Positions 11,126 to 20,075 are shown, counted from the first letter of the stretch. The stretch is 64,000 nt of DNA from Shinella yambaruensis (GCF_022899355.1 NZ_JALJCK010000001.1:596346-660345), one strand, 5' to 3'. A program made the numbers and translations. The notes: a model not told the origin generated them from the letters alone.

Positions 11126-12430
11126 TTACTCCGCTGCTTCGAGCACGGCGCCGTGCGCCATGGCGTTGGCCGTGTACTGGTCGATGCGTGCCTCGATTTC
11201 CGGGCGGAAGTTGCGGATGAGGCCCTGGATCGGCCAGGCCGCCGCATCGCCGAGGGCGCAGATCGTGTGGCCTTCGATCTGCTTCGTCACGTCGAACAGC
11301 ATGTCGATTTCGCGCTTCTGCGCATTGCCCTTCACCATGCGCTCCATGACGCGCATCATCCAGCCGGTTCCTTCGCGGCACGGCGTGCACTGGCCGCAGC
11401 TCTCGTGCTTGAAGAAGGCCGAGATGCGCCAGATCGCCTTGATGATGTCGGTCGAGCGGTCCATGATGATCATGCCGCCGGTGCCGAAGGAGGACTTCAC
11501 CTCGCGAAGGCCGTCGAAGTCGAGCGTGACGTTCATCATGTCCTCGGCCTTGACGACCGGGCAGGATGCGCCGCCGGGGATGACGGCAAGCAGGTTGTCC
11601 CAGCCGCCGCGGATGCCGCCGCCGTGCTTTTCGACCATTTCCTTGAAGGAGATGCCCATGGCCTCCTCGACCGTGCAGGGACGGTTGACGTGGCCGGACA
11701 TCATGAACAGCTTGGTGCCGACATTGTTCGGGCGGCCGAACGAGGAGAACCAGCTGGCGCCGCGGCGCAGGATGGTCGGCGTCACGGCGATCGATTCGAC
11801 GTTGTTGACCGTCGTCGGGCAGCCATAGAGACCCATATTCGCCGGGAACGGCGGCTTCAGGCGCGGCTGGCCCTTCTTGCCTTCCAGGCTTTCGAGCAGC
11901 GCGGTCTCCTCGCCGCAGATATAGGCGCCGGCGCCGTGGTGGACATAGATGTCGATGTCGTAGCCGAGCTTGTTGTTCTTGCCGAGAAGGCCGGCGTCGT
12001 AGCACTCGTCGATCGCCGCCTGCAGCGCCTCGCGCTCGCGGATGAACTCGCCGCGCACATAGATATAGGCGGCGTTCGCGCCCATGGCGAAGGAGGCGAC
12101 GACGCAGCCTTCGATCAGCGTGTGCGGATCGTGGCGCAGGATATCGCGGTCCTTGCAGGTGCCGGGCTCGGATTCGTCGGCGTTCACGACGAGATAGTGC
12201 GGGCGGCCGTCAGATTCCTTCGGCATGAAGGACCACTTGAGGCCGGTCGGGAAGCCGGCGCCGCCGCGGCCGCGCAGGCCCGAGGCCTTGACCTCGTTGA
12301 TGATCCAGTCACGGCCCTTTTCGAGCAGCTGCTTGGTGCCGTCCCAATGGCCGCGGGCCATGGCGCCCTTCAGCGACTTGTCCTTGGTGCCGTAGATGTT
12401 GGTGAAGATGCGATCCTGGTCCTTAAGCAT
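11126..12430 (-). CDS. nuoF: NADH-quinone oxidoreductase subunit F
   Basis: NADH-oxidising flavoprotein that binds FMN and cluster N3. The 434-residue product has the glycine-rich [16 protein letters not shown] near residue 52 for [21 protein letters not shown] near 85, a SLBB domain, and the N3 motif [12 protein letters not shown] near 347. Length and motifs are canonical. It follows nuoE by 11 bases. Confidence 0.97.
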   Translation of the reverse strand: MLKDQDRIFTNIYGTKDKSLKGAMARGHWDGTKQLLEKGRDWIINEVKASGLRGRGGAGFPTGLKWSFMPKESDGRPHYLVVNADESEPGTCKDRDILRHDPHTLIEGCVVASFAMGANAAYIYVRGEFIREREALQAAIDECYDAGLLGKNNKLGYDIDIYVHHGAGAYICGEETALLESLEGKKGQPRLKPPFPANMGLYGCPTTVNNVESIAVTPTILRRGASWFSSFGRPNNVGTKLFMMSGHVNRPCTVEEAMGISFKEMVEKHGGGIRGGWDNLLAVIPGGASCPVVKAEDMMNVTLDFDGLREVKSSFGTGGMIIMDRSTDIIKAIWRISAFFKHESCGQCTPCREGTGWMMRVMERMVKGNAQKREIDMLFDVTKQIEGHTICALGDAAAWPIQGLIRNFRPEIEARIDQYTANAMAHGAVLEAAE

Positions 12431-12441
12431 GATTCACCCCT

Positions 12442-13575
12442 TTACCGCGGCTTCTTGCCGAAGACGCGGATGTATTCCGCTTCGCCGCCCTTGGCGAGCG
12501 CCTTGGCCTGCCTGACCCAGTCGTCGCGCTCGATGCGGCCCTTGAAATTCAGATAGGAATCGACCCATTCGCGCTCCGCCTTCTTCCAGGCCGCGACCTG
12601 CGCGAAGGTGAAGATGCCGAGCTCGTGCAAGATGCCCTCGATCTTCGGGCCGACGCCGGAGATGAGCTTCAGGTCGTCGGGCGTTTGCGGGCGCGCGATG
12701 GCGGCCGGGCGGTTCTTGTCTTCCAGCGACGGCTTGCCGGCCTCCGCGAGCGGCTGCTTGGCGGCGGCATCGCCGCCCTCGGCGCGCGTGTCGCCGGTCG
12801 CCTTGGCATTGGCGGCCGCTTCCGCCTTGGCGGTCGCCGGCGTCTTCAGCTTGGGATCGGTCTCGACGGCATCCGTCTTCGGCTTGGCGGCATTCGACGG
12901 GGGGACGCTGACGCTCTCCTCCTCGGTCTTCTTGGCGCGGGCCGGCGCCTTCTTGGCAACCGCCTCCGGCTCGTTGAGGCTGGTGAGGCCGCCAACCGGG
13001 GCGGAGAAGATGCGGTCGACCTGCGGGCCGGGCGTGACGTCGGCGCCCTTGCCGGCGTCGAAACGGTCGATGATGTGCTCGAGCTGCGTCGCCGTCAGGT
13101 CCTCATAGCTGTCCTTGAAGATCATGATCATCGGCGCGTTGACGCAGGCGCCCTGACACTCCACCTCTTCCCAGGAGAGCGTGCCCGTCTCGTTGAGATG
13201 GAAAGGCTCGGGATGGATGCGCTTCTTGCAGACATTGATGAGGTCTTCCGCGCCGCGCAGCATGCAGGGCGTCGTGCCGCAGACCTGGACATGGGCGCGC
13301 GTACCGACCGGCAGCAGCTGGAACTGGGTGTAGAAGGTCGCGACCTCGAGCACGCGGATATAGGCCATGCCGAGCATGTCGGCGACGGATTCGATCGCCG
13401 CCTTGGTGACCCAGCCGTCCTGCTCCTGCGCCCGCATCAGAAGCGGGATGACCGCCGATTGCTGACGGCCCTTCGGGTACTTGTTGATCGTTGCCTCGGC
13501 CCAGTCCGCGTTCTCCTTGGTGAAGGCGAAGCTGGCGGGCTGGACATTGTCATCGGCTAGTCGACGAACGGACAT
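12442..13575 (-). CDS. nuoE: NADH-quinone oxidoreductase subunit E with C-terminal HhH extension
   Basis: 24-kDa type thioredoxin-fold subunit that binds cluster N1a. Residues 1 to about 185 are the NuoE core with ligands CGTTPC and CQGAC. A low-complexity Ala/Lys/Pro linker follows (about 195-300), then a helix-hairpin-helix domain ([20 protein letters not shown]) and [18 protein letters not shown]. The total of 377 residues is about twice E. coli NuoE but usual for rhizobia. I start at [10 protein letters not shown] (13575); the longer open frame back to 13755 overlaps the upstream small gene and has no family match. The same HhH module recurs in the gene at 10474-11121. Confidence 0.95.
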   Translation of the reverse strand: MSVRRLADDNVQPASFAFTKENADWAEATINKYPKGRQQSAVIPLLMRAQEQDGWVTKAAIESVADMLGMAYIRVLEVATFYTQFQLLPVGTRAHVQVCGTTPCMLRGAEDLINVCKKRIHPEPFHLNETGTLSWEEVECQGACVNAPMIMIFKDSYEDLTATQLEHIIDRFDAGKGADVTPGPQVDRIFSAPVGGLTSLNEPEAVAKKAPARAKKTEEESVSVPPSNAAKPKTDAVETDPKLKTPATAKAEAAANAKATGDTRAEGGDAAAKQPLAEAGKPSLEDKNRPAAIARPQTPDDLKLISGVGPKIEGILHELGIFTFAQVAAWKKAEREWVDSYLNFKGRIERDDWVRQAKALAKGGEAEYIRVFGKKPR

Positions 13576-13591
13576 TCTGTAACGCCTTGTC

Positions 13592-13834
13592 TCAGTTGAT
13601 CTGCCGGCACTGCGTTTGCGTCGTGTTGACGAATTCGCAGGCGTAGGCCGACGTGTCTTTCTGCATGAATACGACGTAGCGGCTGCCATTCGGCGCCGCC
13701 GCCTTGATCTCGTAGCCCTGGCTCGCCAAGGCCCCCATGGTGGTGCCGGACGCACCGATCTGCACGTCCTGCTGCGCGTTGGCGGCAGCGGCGGTTGCCA
13801 GGAGGATCAGCGTGGCAAGGGCAACGTTCGGCAT
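13592..13834 (-). CDS. Small predicted periplasmic protein between nuoD and nuoE
   Basis: An 80-residue product of unknown function. The first 20 residues form a clear Sec signal peptide (hydrophobic [13 protein letters not shown], cleavage likely after ANA). The mature part of about 60 residues contains [20 protein letters not shown] and two cysteines (YACEF, QCRQIN) that could form a disulphide. Its ATG overlaps the nuoD stop by one base (TGATG), so it is translationally coupled to nuoD, and nuoE follows 16 bases later. Small size, signal peptide and coupling argue that it is real; nothing in the sequence shows its role. Confidence 0.78.
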   Translation of the reverse strand: MPNVALATLILLATAAAANAQQDVQIGASGTTMGALASQGYEIKAAAPNGSRYVVFMQKDTSAYACEFVNTTQTQCRQIN

Positions 13835-15024
13835 CAGCGATCGACCTCGCCGAACACGATGTCGAGGGAGCCGAGGATCGCCGAGACGTCGGCGAGCTGG
13901 TGGCCGCGACAGATGAAGTCCATCGCCTGCAGGTGGGCGTAACCCGGGGCGCGGATCTTGCAGCGGTACGGCTTGTTGGTGCCGTCGGCGACGACATAGA
14001 CGCCGAACTCGCCCTTCGGCGCCTCGACGGCCGCATATACCTCGCCGGCCGGCACGTGGTAGCCTTCGGTGTAGAGCTTGAAGTGGTGGATGAGCGCCTC
14101 CATCGAGCGCTTCATCTGGCCGCGCTTCGGCGGCACCATCTTGCCGTCGATCGAGGAGACCGGGCCGACCTTGGCGTCGCCCAGCAGGCGGTCGACGCAC
14201 TGGCGCATGATCTTCGCCGCTTCGCGCATCTCGATCATGCGGATCACGTACCGATCGTAGCAGTCGCCGTTCTTGCCGATCGGGATGTCGAAGTCGAGGT
14301 CGGAATAGCATTCATAGGGCTGCGAGCGGCGCAGGTCCCAGGCCGCGCCCGAGCCGCGCACCATGACGCCCGAAAAGCCCCAGGCCCAGCAGTCTTCCAG
14401 CTTCACCACGCCGATATCGACGTTGCGCTGCTTGAAGATGCGGTTGCCGGTCAGAAGCTCGTCGATGTCGTCGACGGTCTTCAGGAACGGGTCGATCCAC
14501 TTGCCGATGTCTTCCACCAACTCGTGCGGCAGGTCCTGGTGCACGCCGCCCGGGCGGATATAGGCCGAGTGCATGCGCGCGCCGCAGGCCCGCTCATAGA
14601 ACACCATCAGCTTCTCGCGCTCCTCGAAGCCCCAGAGCGGCGGCGTCAGCGCGCCGACGTCCATGGCCTGGGTCGTGACGTTGAGGAGGTGCGAGAGGAT
14701 GCGGCCGATTTCCGAATAGAGCACGCGGATCAGCTGGCCGCGGATCGGCACTTCCGTGCCCGTCAGCTTCTCGACGGCAAGCGCGAAGGCGTGCTCCTGG
14801 TTCATCGGCGCCACGTAGTCGAGGCGGTCGAAATAGGGCACGGCCTGGAGATAGGTCTTCGTCTCGATCAGCTTTTCGGTGCCGCGGTGCAGGAGGCCGA
14901 TATGCGGATCCACACGCTCGACGATTTCGCCGTCTAGTTCCAAAACGAGACGCAACACGCCGTGCGCCGCCGGGTGCTGCGGGCCGAAGTTGATATTAAA
15001 ATTGCGAACGTTATGCTCGTTCAT
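13834..15024 (-). CDS. nuoD: NADH-quinone oxidoreductase subunit D
   Basis: 49-kDa hydrogenase-like subunit that lines the quinone site beside NuoB. The 396-residue product starts [22 protein letters not shown], with the conserved HPAAHG loop, and contains [13 protein letters not shown] near residue 43, [13 protein letters not shown] near 145 and the C-terminal segment [13 protein letters not shown] that are invariant in the family. Upstream, where nuoC would normally lie close by, there is an inserted four-helix-bundle gene. Confidence 0.97.
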   Translation of the reverse strand: MNEHNVRNFNINFGPQHPAAHGVLRLVLELDGEIVERVDPHIGLLHRGTEKLIETKTYLQAVPYFDRLDYVAPMNQEHAFALAVEKLTGTEVPIRGQLIRVLYSEIGRILSHLLNVTTQAMDVGALTPPLWGFEEREKLMVFYERACGARMHSAYIRPGGVHQDLPHELVEDIGKWIDPFLKTVDDIDELLTGNRIFKQRNVDIGVVKLEDCWAWGFSGVMVRGSGAAWDLRRSQPYECYSDLDFDIPIGKNGDCYDRYVIRMIEMREAAKIMRQCVDRLLGDAKVGPVSSIDGKMVPPKRGQMKRSMEALIHHFKLYTEGYHVPAGEVYAAVEAPKGEFGVYVVADGTNKPYRCKIRAPGYAHLQAMDFICRGHQLADVSAILGSLDIVFGEVDR

Positions 15025-15081
15025 GGGCGCGCTCCGCGCTGGGAGGGGTTAGCCAATAGGCAGTAGGCAGTAGGGGTTACT

Positions 15082-15417
15082 TCACTCTGCGCGTTCATTT
15101 CGTCCATCCTGCAAACTGCGGATTAGCGATCTCAGCATTCTTCCGATTTCGTCACTCGATTTTAACAACCCATCCACCTGATCCGGTGAGACGATGCCGA
15201 CCCGTGACGAAAGTATCAAATGCGTCTCCAATTCCTTCAGGGACCCTTGCCCGATCTTGAGGTGCTGGACGTAGTGTCCTGTCGCATCCCGACCGTGGCC
15301 TTCAGCTATGTTGGCTGCCACCGACGCTGCCGAACGGCGTATCTGCGAGACAAGGCCATAGACTTCGTCGCGCGGGAACCGCCGCGTCAGGTCGTAGCAT
15401 TCGACAGCCAAATCCAT
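15082..15417 (-). CDS. Four-helix-bundle (23S rRNA IVP / Avd-like) protein
   Basis: Member of the TIGR02436-type four-helix-bundle family, first known from proteins encoded in intervening sequences of 23S rRNA and related in fold to Avd of diversity-generating retroelements. The biochemical role is not established. Seen here: AMDLAVECYDLTRRFP, GLVSQIRRSAASVAANIAEG and ELETHLILSSRVG, the family core. From the first ordinary start (ATG at 15417) it is 111 residues. However, the frame continues upstream with NSYQDLKVWQRAM, the normal family N-terminus, back to an ACG codon at 15462 that has an ideal ribosome site. The true product is probably 126 residues or the start is mutated. It is flanked by inverted repeats and splits nuoC from nuoD. 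Confidence 0.85.
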   Translation of the reverse strand: MDLAVECYDLTRRFPRDEVYGLVSQIRRSAASVAANIAEGHGRDATGHYVQHLKIGQGSLKELETHLILSSRVGIVSPDQVDGLLKSSDEIGRMLRSLIRSLQDGRNERAE

Positions 15418-15459
15418 GGCGCGCTGCCAGACCTTCAGATCCTGATAGGAATTAATCGC

Positions 15460-15475
15460 CGTCCGCTCGCTCCTT
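15460..15475 (-). promoter_or_regulatory. Shine-Dalgarno site paired with an ACG codon
   Basis: On the minus strand AAGGAG (15475-15470) is followed by a 7-base spacer and ACG (15462-15460), which opens the reading frame ACG-GCG-ATT-AAT-TCC encoding the conserved N-terminus of the four-helix-bundle protein. No ATG, GTG or TTG exists in frame between here and the upstream stop codon. This is either a genuine ACG start or an ATG that has mutated. Confidence 0.6.
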
Positions 15476-15508
15476 CCTACTGCCTATTGGCTACTGCCTA
15501 GTTCCTGA

Positions 15509-16111
15509 TTACTGCTTCGCCTTCTCATCCCCCGGCAGCACGTAATCCGTGCCTTCCCAGGGAGAGAGGAAGTCGAAGTTGCGGAATTCCTGCTTCAGTT
15601 CGACGGGTTCGTACACGACGCGCTTCACCTCGTCGTCATAACGCACCTCCACGAAGCCGGTCGTCGGGAAATCCTTGCGCAGCGGGTGCCCCTCGAAGCC
15701 GTAGTCGGTGAGGATGCGGCGCAGGTCCGGATGGCCGGTGAAGAGGATGCCGTACATGTCGTAGGCTTCGCGCTCGAACCAGTCGGCGCCCGGATAGACC
15801 GCACAGGCGGAGGGAACGGGCTGGTCCTCGCCGGTCGCGACCTTGACGCGGATGCGCACGTTCTGGCGCGGCGACAGCAGGTGGTAGACCACGTCGAAAC
15901 GCTCGGCGCGGGCGGGCCAGTCCACGCCGCAGATATCGACGAGGTTGACGAAGCCGCACTGCACGTCGTCGCGCAGGAAGGTCAGAAGCTCGACGACGCG
16001 GGCGCCGTCCGTCTTCAGGGTGAGTTCGCCATAGGCGATATCGGCGGAGGCGACGAGATTGCCGGCCGCTTCGCCGATATGGGAGGAAAGCTCCTGGAGG
16101 GCTTCGCTCAT
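15509..16111 (-). CDS. nuoC: NADH-quinone oxidoreductase subunit C
   Basis: 30-kDa subunit of the peripheral arm, without cofactor, next to NuoD and NuoI. The 200-residue product has the family signature [12 protein letters not shown] near residue 73 and [39 protein letters not shown], here in pieces around 115-150. It is a separate gene, not the NuoCD fusion of enterics. It is 19 bases downstream of nuoB. Confidence 0.97.
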   Translation of the reverse strand: MSEALQELSSHIGEAAGNLVASADIAYGELTLKTDGARVVELLTFLRDDVQCGFVNLVDICGVDWPARAERFDVVYHLLSPRQNVRIRVKVATGEDQPVPSACAVYPGADWFEREAYDMYGILFTGHPDLRRILTDYGFEGHPLRKDFPTTGFVEVRYDDEVKRVVYEPVELKQEFRNFDFLSPWEGTDYVLPGDEKAKQ

Positions 16112-16130
16112 ATCTTAAAGTCCCCTGCCC

Positions 16131-16712
16131 TTAACGCTCGATCGTACCGGTCCGGCGGATCTTCTTCTGCAGCAGGAGCACACCGTAAAGGAGCGCTTCC
16201 GCCGTGGGAGGACAGCCTGGTACATAGATGTCGACCGGCACCACGCGGTCACAGCCGCGCACCACCGAATAGGAATAGTGATAGTAGCCGCCGCCGTTCG
16301 CGCAGGAGCCCATCGAGATGACGTAGCGCGGCTCCGGCATCTGGTCGTAGACCTTGCGGAGCGCCGGCGCCATCTTGTTGGTCAGCGTGCCGGCGACGAT
16401 CATGACGTCGGACTGGCGCGGCGAGGCGCGCGGCGCGAAGCCGAAGCGCTCGACGTCGTAACGCGGCATGGAGAGCTGCATCATCTCCACCGCGCAGCAG
16501 GCAAGACCGAAGGTCATCCACATCAGCGAGCCGGTGCGCGCCCAGGTGATGAGCTCATCCGTCGACGTGACGAGAAAGCCCTTGTCGGCGAGTTCGTTGT
16601 TGATCTCGCCGAAGAAGGCGTCGTTGCTGCCGACGGGCTTGCCGGTGTTGGGATCGATGATCCCCCTGGCCTGCGGCGCGACGAGCGTCGTGTTGGTGTG
16701 GGCTACTCCCAT
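16131..16712 (-). CDS. nuoB: NADH-quinone oxidoreductase subunit B
   Basis: Subunit holding the terminal cluster N2 next to the quinone pocket. The tandem cysteines [12 protein letters not shown], the third ligand in [19 protein letters not shown] and the fourth in [14 protein letters not shown] are present. I start at [10 protein letters not shown] (16712), preceded by GGGAG at 7 bases; this overlaps the nuoA end by 10 bases. A longer frame from 16733 is open but has a poorer start. 193 residues, typical of the group. Confidence 0.97.
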   Translation of the reverse strand: MGVAHTNTTLVAPQARGIIDPNTGKPVGSNDAFFGEINNELADKGFLVTSTDELITWARTGSLMWMTFGLACCAVEMMQLSMPRYDVERFGFAPRASPRQSDVMIVAGTLTNKMAPALRKVYDQMPEPRYVISMGSCANGGGYYHYSYSVVRGCDRVVPVDIYVPGCPPTAEALLYGVLLLQKKIRRTGTIER

Positions 16713-17068
16713 TCGAGCGCTCCCTTCTTCCATTCGTAGATAAAGCCGATGGTCAGCACGCCGAGGAAGACCATCATCGACCAGAAGCCGAACCAGCCCA
16801 TGTCGCCGAAGGAGACGGCCCAGGGAAAGAGGAAGGCGACTTCGAGGTCGAAGATGATGAAGAGGATCGACACCAGGTAGAAGCGGATATCGAATTTCAT
16901 GCGCGCATCGTCAAACGCATTGAAGCCGCACTCGTAAGCGGAGAGTTTTTCCGAATCGGGGGCCTTGTATGCGACGGCAAACGGCGCGACCAGCAGCGCA
17001 AGGCCGATCACGAGCGCGATACCGATGAAGATGGCGATCGGGATATAGGAACCGAGAAGTTCAGTCAT
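16703..17068 (-). CDS. nuoA: NADH-quinone oxidoreductase subunit A, first gene of the operon
   Basis: Three-helix membrane subunit. The 121-residue product contains [20 protein letters not shown], the ND3 loop region, near residue 45, and the conserved acidic helix [16 protein letters not shown] near 70. It opens the nuo operon; the upstream 428 bases hold its likely promoter. Confidence 0.97.
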   Translation of the reverse strand: MTELLGSYIPIAIFIGIALVIGLALLVAPFAVAYKAPDSEKLSAYECGFNAFDDARMKFDIRFYLVSILFIIFDLEVAFLFPWAVSFGDMGWFGFWSMMVFLGVLTIGFIYEWKKGALEWE

Positions 17069-17496
17069 TGGCGTCCATCCTGCCTGCTCGTGGCGCCGGA
17101 GAGACGCCTGTTGGTCGTGAGAACCTGCAAGCCGAGAAAGTATGTTGCAACGCCCCGTCGTTAGCGCAGTGAGCGCCCCCGCGCAAGGCTTTGTCCGGCT
17201 TTCGCCCCATTCATTGTGTTGTTTTCCGAACAGCCGCGAAACCCCGGGCGCAAAGCCATTTAAATCGTTACGATTTCATGACTGACGCAATGCGGGACGT
17301 TTCGCCGCAGTTGCGAAGAAAACGACCCTGCCACCGTCCCCGGCGCACGGGCCGGGCGCACGATCGCGTCGCCCGGCGGCACCGATCCGCCGCCGCCCCG
17401 CATTCTGCGGCCCGACACGAAACCGACCGATAGCCACGAGCAATCATAACGTGCCGCATCAGGAAACAACCGCAATAGACTGGAGAGAAAGAAGAA
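17069..17496. other. Intergenic region upstream of nuoA
   Basis: This 428-base stretch between nuoA and the tRNA-Asp genes has no convincing gene; the short open frames in it lack family features and ribosome sites. It contains the candidate nuo promoter (17159-17187) and a 15-base palindrome AAATCGTTACGATTT at 17262-17276, with 7-base arms around one central base, which may be a regulator site. Confidence 0.6.
17159..17187 (-). promoter_or_regulatory. Candidate sigma70-type promoter of the nuo operon
   Basis: On the minus strand CTTGCG (17187-17182) and CTAACG (17164-17159) are separated by 17 bases and lie about 90 bases before the nuoA start. They fit the alphaproteobacterial pattern CTTGAC-17-CTATAT only partly. 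This is the best match in the gap. Confidence 0.35.
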
Positions 17497-17573
17497 TGGC
17501 GCGAGTGACGGGGCTCGAACCCGCGACCTCCGGCGTGACAGGCCGGCACTCTAACCGACTGAGCTACACCCGC
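17497..17573 (-). tRNA. tRNA-Asp (GUC), copy 1
   Basis: The minus strand folds as a full cloverleaf with the acceptor stem GCGGGTG/CACTCGC, a D arm GCTCAGTCGGTTAGAGT, the anticodon loop CTGTCAC (anticodon GTC), and the T arm CGGGTTCGAGCCCCG (within 17 bases). The discriminator is G and CCA is encoded. It is identical to copy 2, which lies 48 bases upstream in the direction of transcription. Confidence 0.97.
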
Positions 17574-17621
17574 GCATCTTGTGGCCTTTCGGCCCTGGCA
17601 CGTTTCGTCCGGTCTTTCGAG

Positions 17622-17698
17622 TGGCGCGAGTGACGGGGCTCGAACCCGCGACCTCCGGCGTGACAGGCCGGCACTCTAACCGACTGAGCTACACCCGC
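17622..17698 (-). tRNA. tRNA-Asp (GUC), copy 2
   Basis: Identical 77-base copy of the neighbouring tRNA-Asp, with anticodon GTC in the loop CTGTCAC and an encoded CCA end. The two copies are likely co-transcribed from the minus strand. Confidence 0.97.
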
Positions 17699-17941
17699 AT
17701 CCTCGAAAGCGACCGGATGGCAAAACATCCGTCCCGAGCGGCCTCAGCCGTTCGATGAGCGGCTAACTAAGGGGTTCGCCCCTGGGTGTCAAGCAGGTTT
17801 CACGACAAAAGAATGACGCGTCCGAAAATGTTTCCACAGCCTCACGCATCGTCATGGTCGCGTTCAAAAAAATGCAAAAACTTTGCGATTGCCTCTTGCG
17901 GTTTGATCCGGTTCCGCATAGATCACGGCCACCAACGCGGC

Positions 17942-18017
17942 GGGCGATTAGCTCAGTTGGTAGAGCGCCTCGTTTACACCGAGGATGTCGGGAGTTCGAG
18001 TCTCTCATCGCCCACCA
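17942..18017 (+). tRNA. tRNA-Val (UAC)
   Basis: Complete 76-base cloverleaf: acceptor stem GGGCGAT/ATCGCCC, D arm with GCTCAGTTGGTAGAGC, anticodon stem CCTCG/CGAGG around the loop TTTACAC (anticodon TAC), and T loop GTTCGAGTC. The discriminator is A and CCA is encoded. It is oriented away from the tRNA-Asp pair. Confidence 0.97.
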
Positions 18018-18308
18018 TTTTCCCCAAAAGTTCAAGTTTTCCAGCGATTTCAACGCTTTTCGTGCGGGGAGCCGTCTTTCCCGGGCTTTCGCGCACGGCC
18101 TGTGCGCTCATTCTTGCAAGCCGCGCCTTCCCGTCAAGAGATCGCGGAGAATTGTCCTGCGGCACGTCAGATTCGGTTTGCAATCAGAGCCCGAGCCACT
18201 AGTTGACTTGAGAAAGAGCGGATTTGCGCCGATCTGCCGGCAAATCGGGCAGGACACCGCGCCATCCCGCGGATGGATTCGGGATTTTAGGCATATGAGG
18301 TGTTTTGC

Positions 18309-20075
18309 TTGAGCGGCAAGGTTGCGGCGGGGCAGCGTTTTGGCAACGAAACCGACGAGCGCCCGGCGGCATCCCGGGCGTTTTTGCGCCGGCTTCGGCT
18401 GTGGACGGGCCTGACCCTTTTTCTCTACGCGACGATGCACCTCCTCAACCAGGCTTTCGGCATCCGCTCCATCGAGGCGATGGAAATGGCGAGCCGGGTG
18501 CTTTTCCAGCCGTGGCAGAGCCTGCCGGGACGGGTGCTGCTTTACGGCGGGCTCGCCGTTCACGCGGCGCTCGGGCTGCGCGCGCTCTATCGGCGGCGGC
18601 ACCTGCGGCTGCCCGCGGTCGATGCCGTGCAACTGGCCTTCGGCCTCGCCATCCCGGCCGTGCTCTTCGCCCATGCCGGGGCGATCGCCTATCTGAAGGG
18701 CGTCTACGGCGCGCGAATCGATTTCGACAAGACCGTCTACGCGCTCTGGGTCGCCAGCCCCGAGGTCGGCCTGCCCCGCCAGTTCCTGCTGATCATCGTC
18801 GTGTGGATCCACGGCTGCATCGGCGTGCGCGCCTGGCTGCGCGGCAAATCCTGGTATCCGCGATCCGTGCCCATCCTGATGTCGCTCGCCACCCTGCTGC
18901 CGGTGCTGGCGGTGCTCGGCTTCATCAATGCGGGCCTCGACATGCGCGACATTGCCGCCCAGGGCGCGGAAGCCCTGCGGCCCGGCCTGCATGACCTGCC
19001 GGGTTCACCCGCCGCGGCCGCAGCCGCCGAGGCCAATGCCATCGCAAACCGCTTCACCATGGGCTATCTCGCCCTGCTTGCCGGCATCTTCATCCTGCGA
19101 ATGGCGCGCGACTGGCACGCCACGCGGTTCGATTCGGTCCGGATCACCTATCCCGGCGGCCGCGTCGTTTCCGTTCCCGTCGGTTTCAGCGTGCTGGAGG
19201 CGAGCCGCTGGTCGGCCATTCCGCATGCCTCCGTCTGCGGCGGCCGGGGCCGGTGCTCGACCTGTCGCGTCGAGATTACCGCCGGCGGCGAAACGCTGCC
19301 GGCCCCGGCGGGCGACGAGCAGCGCCTCCTGCGGCGCATCGGGGCACCGCCACCGGTGCGGCTCGCCTGCCAGATCCGGCCGGAACGCGACATCGCCGTC
19401 GTGCCGCTCGTGCACTCGACCACCGCGGCCCAGCTGCCGAAGGGCCGGTTCGGCCCGGTGACGGCCGCCCGCCGGGAGGCGGAGGTGGCGGCGCTCTTCG
19501 TCGACCTGCGCCAATCCACGCGCCTTGCCGACGATCGCCTGCCCTACGACACCTTCTTCATCGTCGAACGCTACATCAAGGCCGTCTCCTCCGCGGTGCG
19601 GGCGAGCGGCGGCCATGTCACGAACATTGCCGGCGACGGCGTCATGAGCGTCTTCGGCACCGACGGGCCGACGCATGATGCCGCGCGCGATGCCTTTCGC
19701 GCCGCGCTGCGGCTGTGGGAGGGGATCGACGCCCTGAACGAGGAGCTGCGGCAGGAACTGAACGAGCCGCTGCGCATCGGGATCGGCCTGCATGTCGGGG
19801 TTGCGGTCGTCGGCACGGAGTGGACGGGCGGCCTCGAAGGCATGCCTTTCCTCGGCGATACCGGCAATGTCGCCGCGCGGCTGGAGGCCCAGACCAAGCA
19901 GCTGGGCGCGACGCTGATCGCCTCGAAGGAGGCGGTCCTGATGGCGGCGGGCGAACCGCACGCCTTCACCTTCGTCCCCGTGATGCTGGCCGGGAAGCAG
20001 GACCCGATAGAGGTCCTGTGCTTTCGCGACAGCGAGGTGCTTCGCCAGCTCGTCGGCGCCGCCGTTTCCGGGTGA
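18309..20075 (+). CDS. Membrane-anchored 2Fe-2S ferredoxin / class III nucleotide cyclase fusion (CyaC-like)
   Basis: Three parts are visible. Residues about 30-260 form six hydrophobic helices of the succinate-dehydrogenase-anchor type with several His (ATMHLLNQ, LAVHAALG, LFAHAGAI, VVWIHGCIG) suited to bind haem. Residues about 270-370 are a ferredoxin domain with CGGRGRCSTC and a fourth Cys in LACQI. Residues about 395-560 are a class III cyclase with metal aspartates in LFVDLRQST and AGDGVMSVFG. The layout matches CyaC of Sinorhizobium meliloti, a redox-controlled adenylate cyclase (known). The usual substrate-specifying Lys is Asn here (VTNIAGD) and the second position is Pro, so substrate is uncertain. 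I chose TTG at 18309, six bases after AGGTG; GTG at 18300 is in frame but abuts the AGG. Confidence 0.88.
   Translation: MSGKVAAGQRFGNETDERPAASRAFLRRLRLWTGLTLFLYATMHLLNQAFGIRSIEAMEMASRVLFQPWQSLPGRVLLYGGLAVHAALGLRALYRRRHLRLPAVDAVQLAFGLAIPAVLFAHAGAIAYLKGVYGARIDFDKTVYALWVASPEVGLPRQFLLIIVVWIHGCIGVRAWLRGKSWYPRSVPILMSLATLLPVLAVLGFINAGLDMRDIAAQGAEALRPGLHDLPGSPAAAAAAEANAIANRFTMGYLALLAGIFILRMARDWHATRFDSVRITYPGGRVVSVPVGFSVLEASRWSAIPHASVCGGRGRCSTCRVEITAGGETLPAPAGDEQRLLRRIGAPPPVRLACQIRPERDIAVVPLVHSTTAAQLPKGRFGPVTAARREAEVAALFVDLRQSTRLADDRLPYDTFFIVERYIKAVSSAVRASGGHVTNIAGDGVMSVFGTDGPTHDAARDAFRAALRLWEGIDALNEELRQELNEPLRIGIGLHVGVAVVGTEWTGGLEGMPFLGDTGNVAARLEAQTKQLGATLIASKEAVLMAAGEPHAFTFVPVMLAGKQDPIEVLCFRDSEVLRQLVGAAVSG

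Larger units (their letters stand above)
15050..15493. repeat. 18-bp inverted repeats flanking an inserted gene
   Basis: The sequence TAGCCAATAGGCAGTAGG (15050-15067) is repeated in perfect inverted orientation at 15476-15493. The copies bracket exactly the four-helix-bundle gene and its ribosome site, between nuoD and nuoC. Each end continues with extra AGGCAGT-type heptamers (15068-15077 on the left, 15491-15500 on the right). The right copy begins only 15 bases beyond the nuoC stop. The layout looks like a discrete inserted unit; no transposase is present. Confidence 0.8.

Noticed and set aside
15050-15493. Insertion sequence at the nuoC-nuoD junction
   Set aside because: There is no transposase and no target-site duplication that I can see; the inverted repeats and the four-helix-bundle gene are reported as an unclassified unit.
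17191-17475. Short open frames upstream of nuoA
   Set aside because: No ribosome sites, Arg-rich products, and overlap with the candidate promoter and palindrome.
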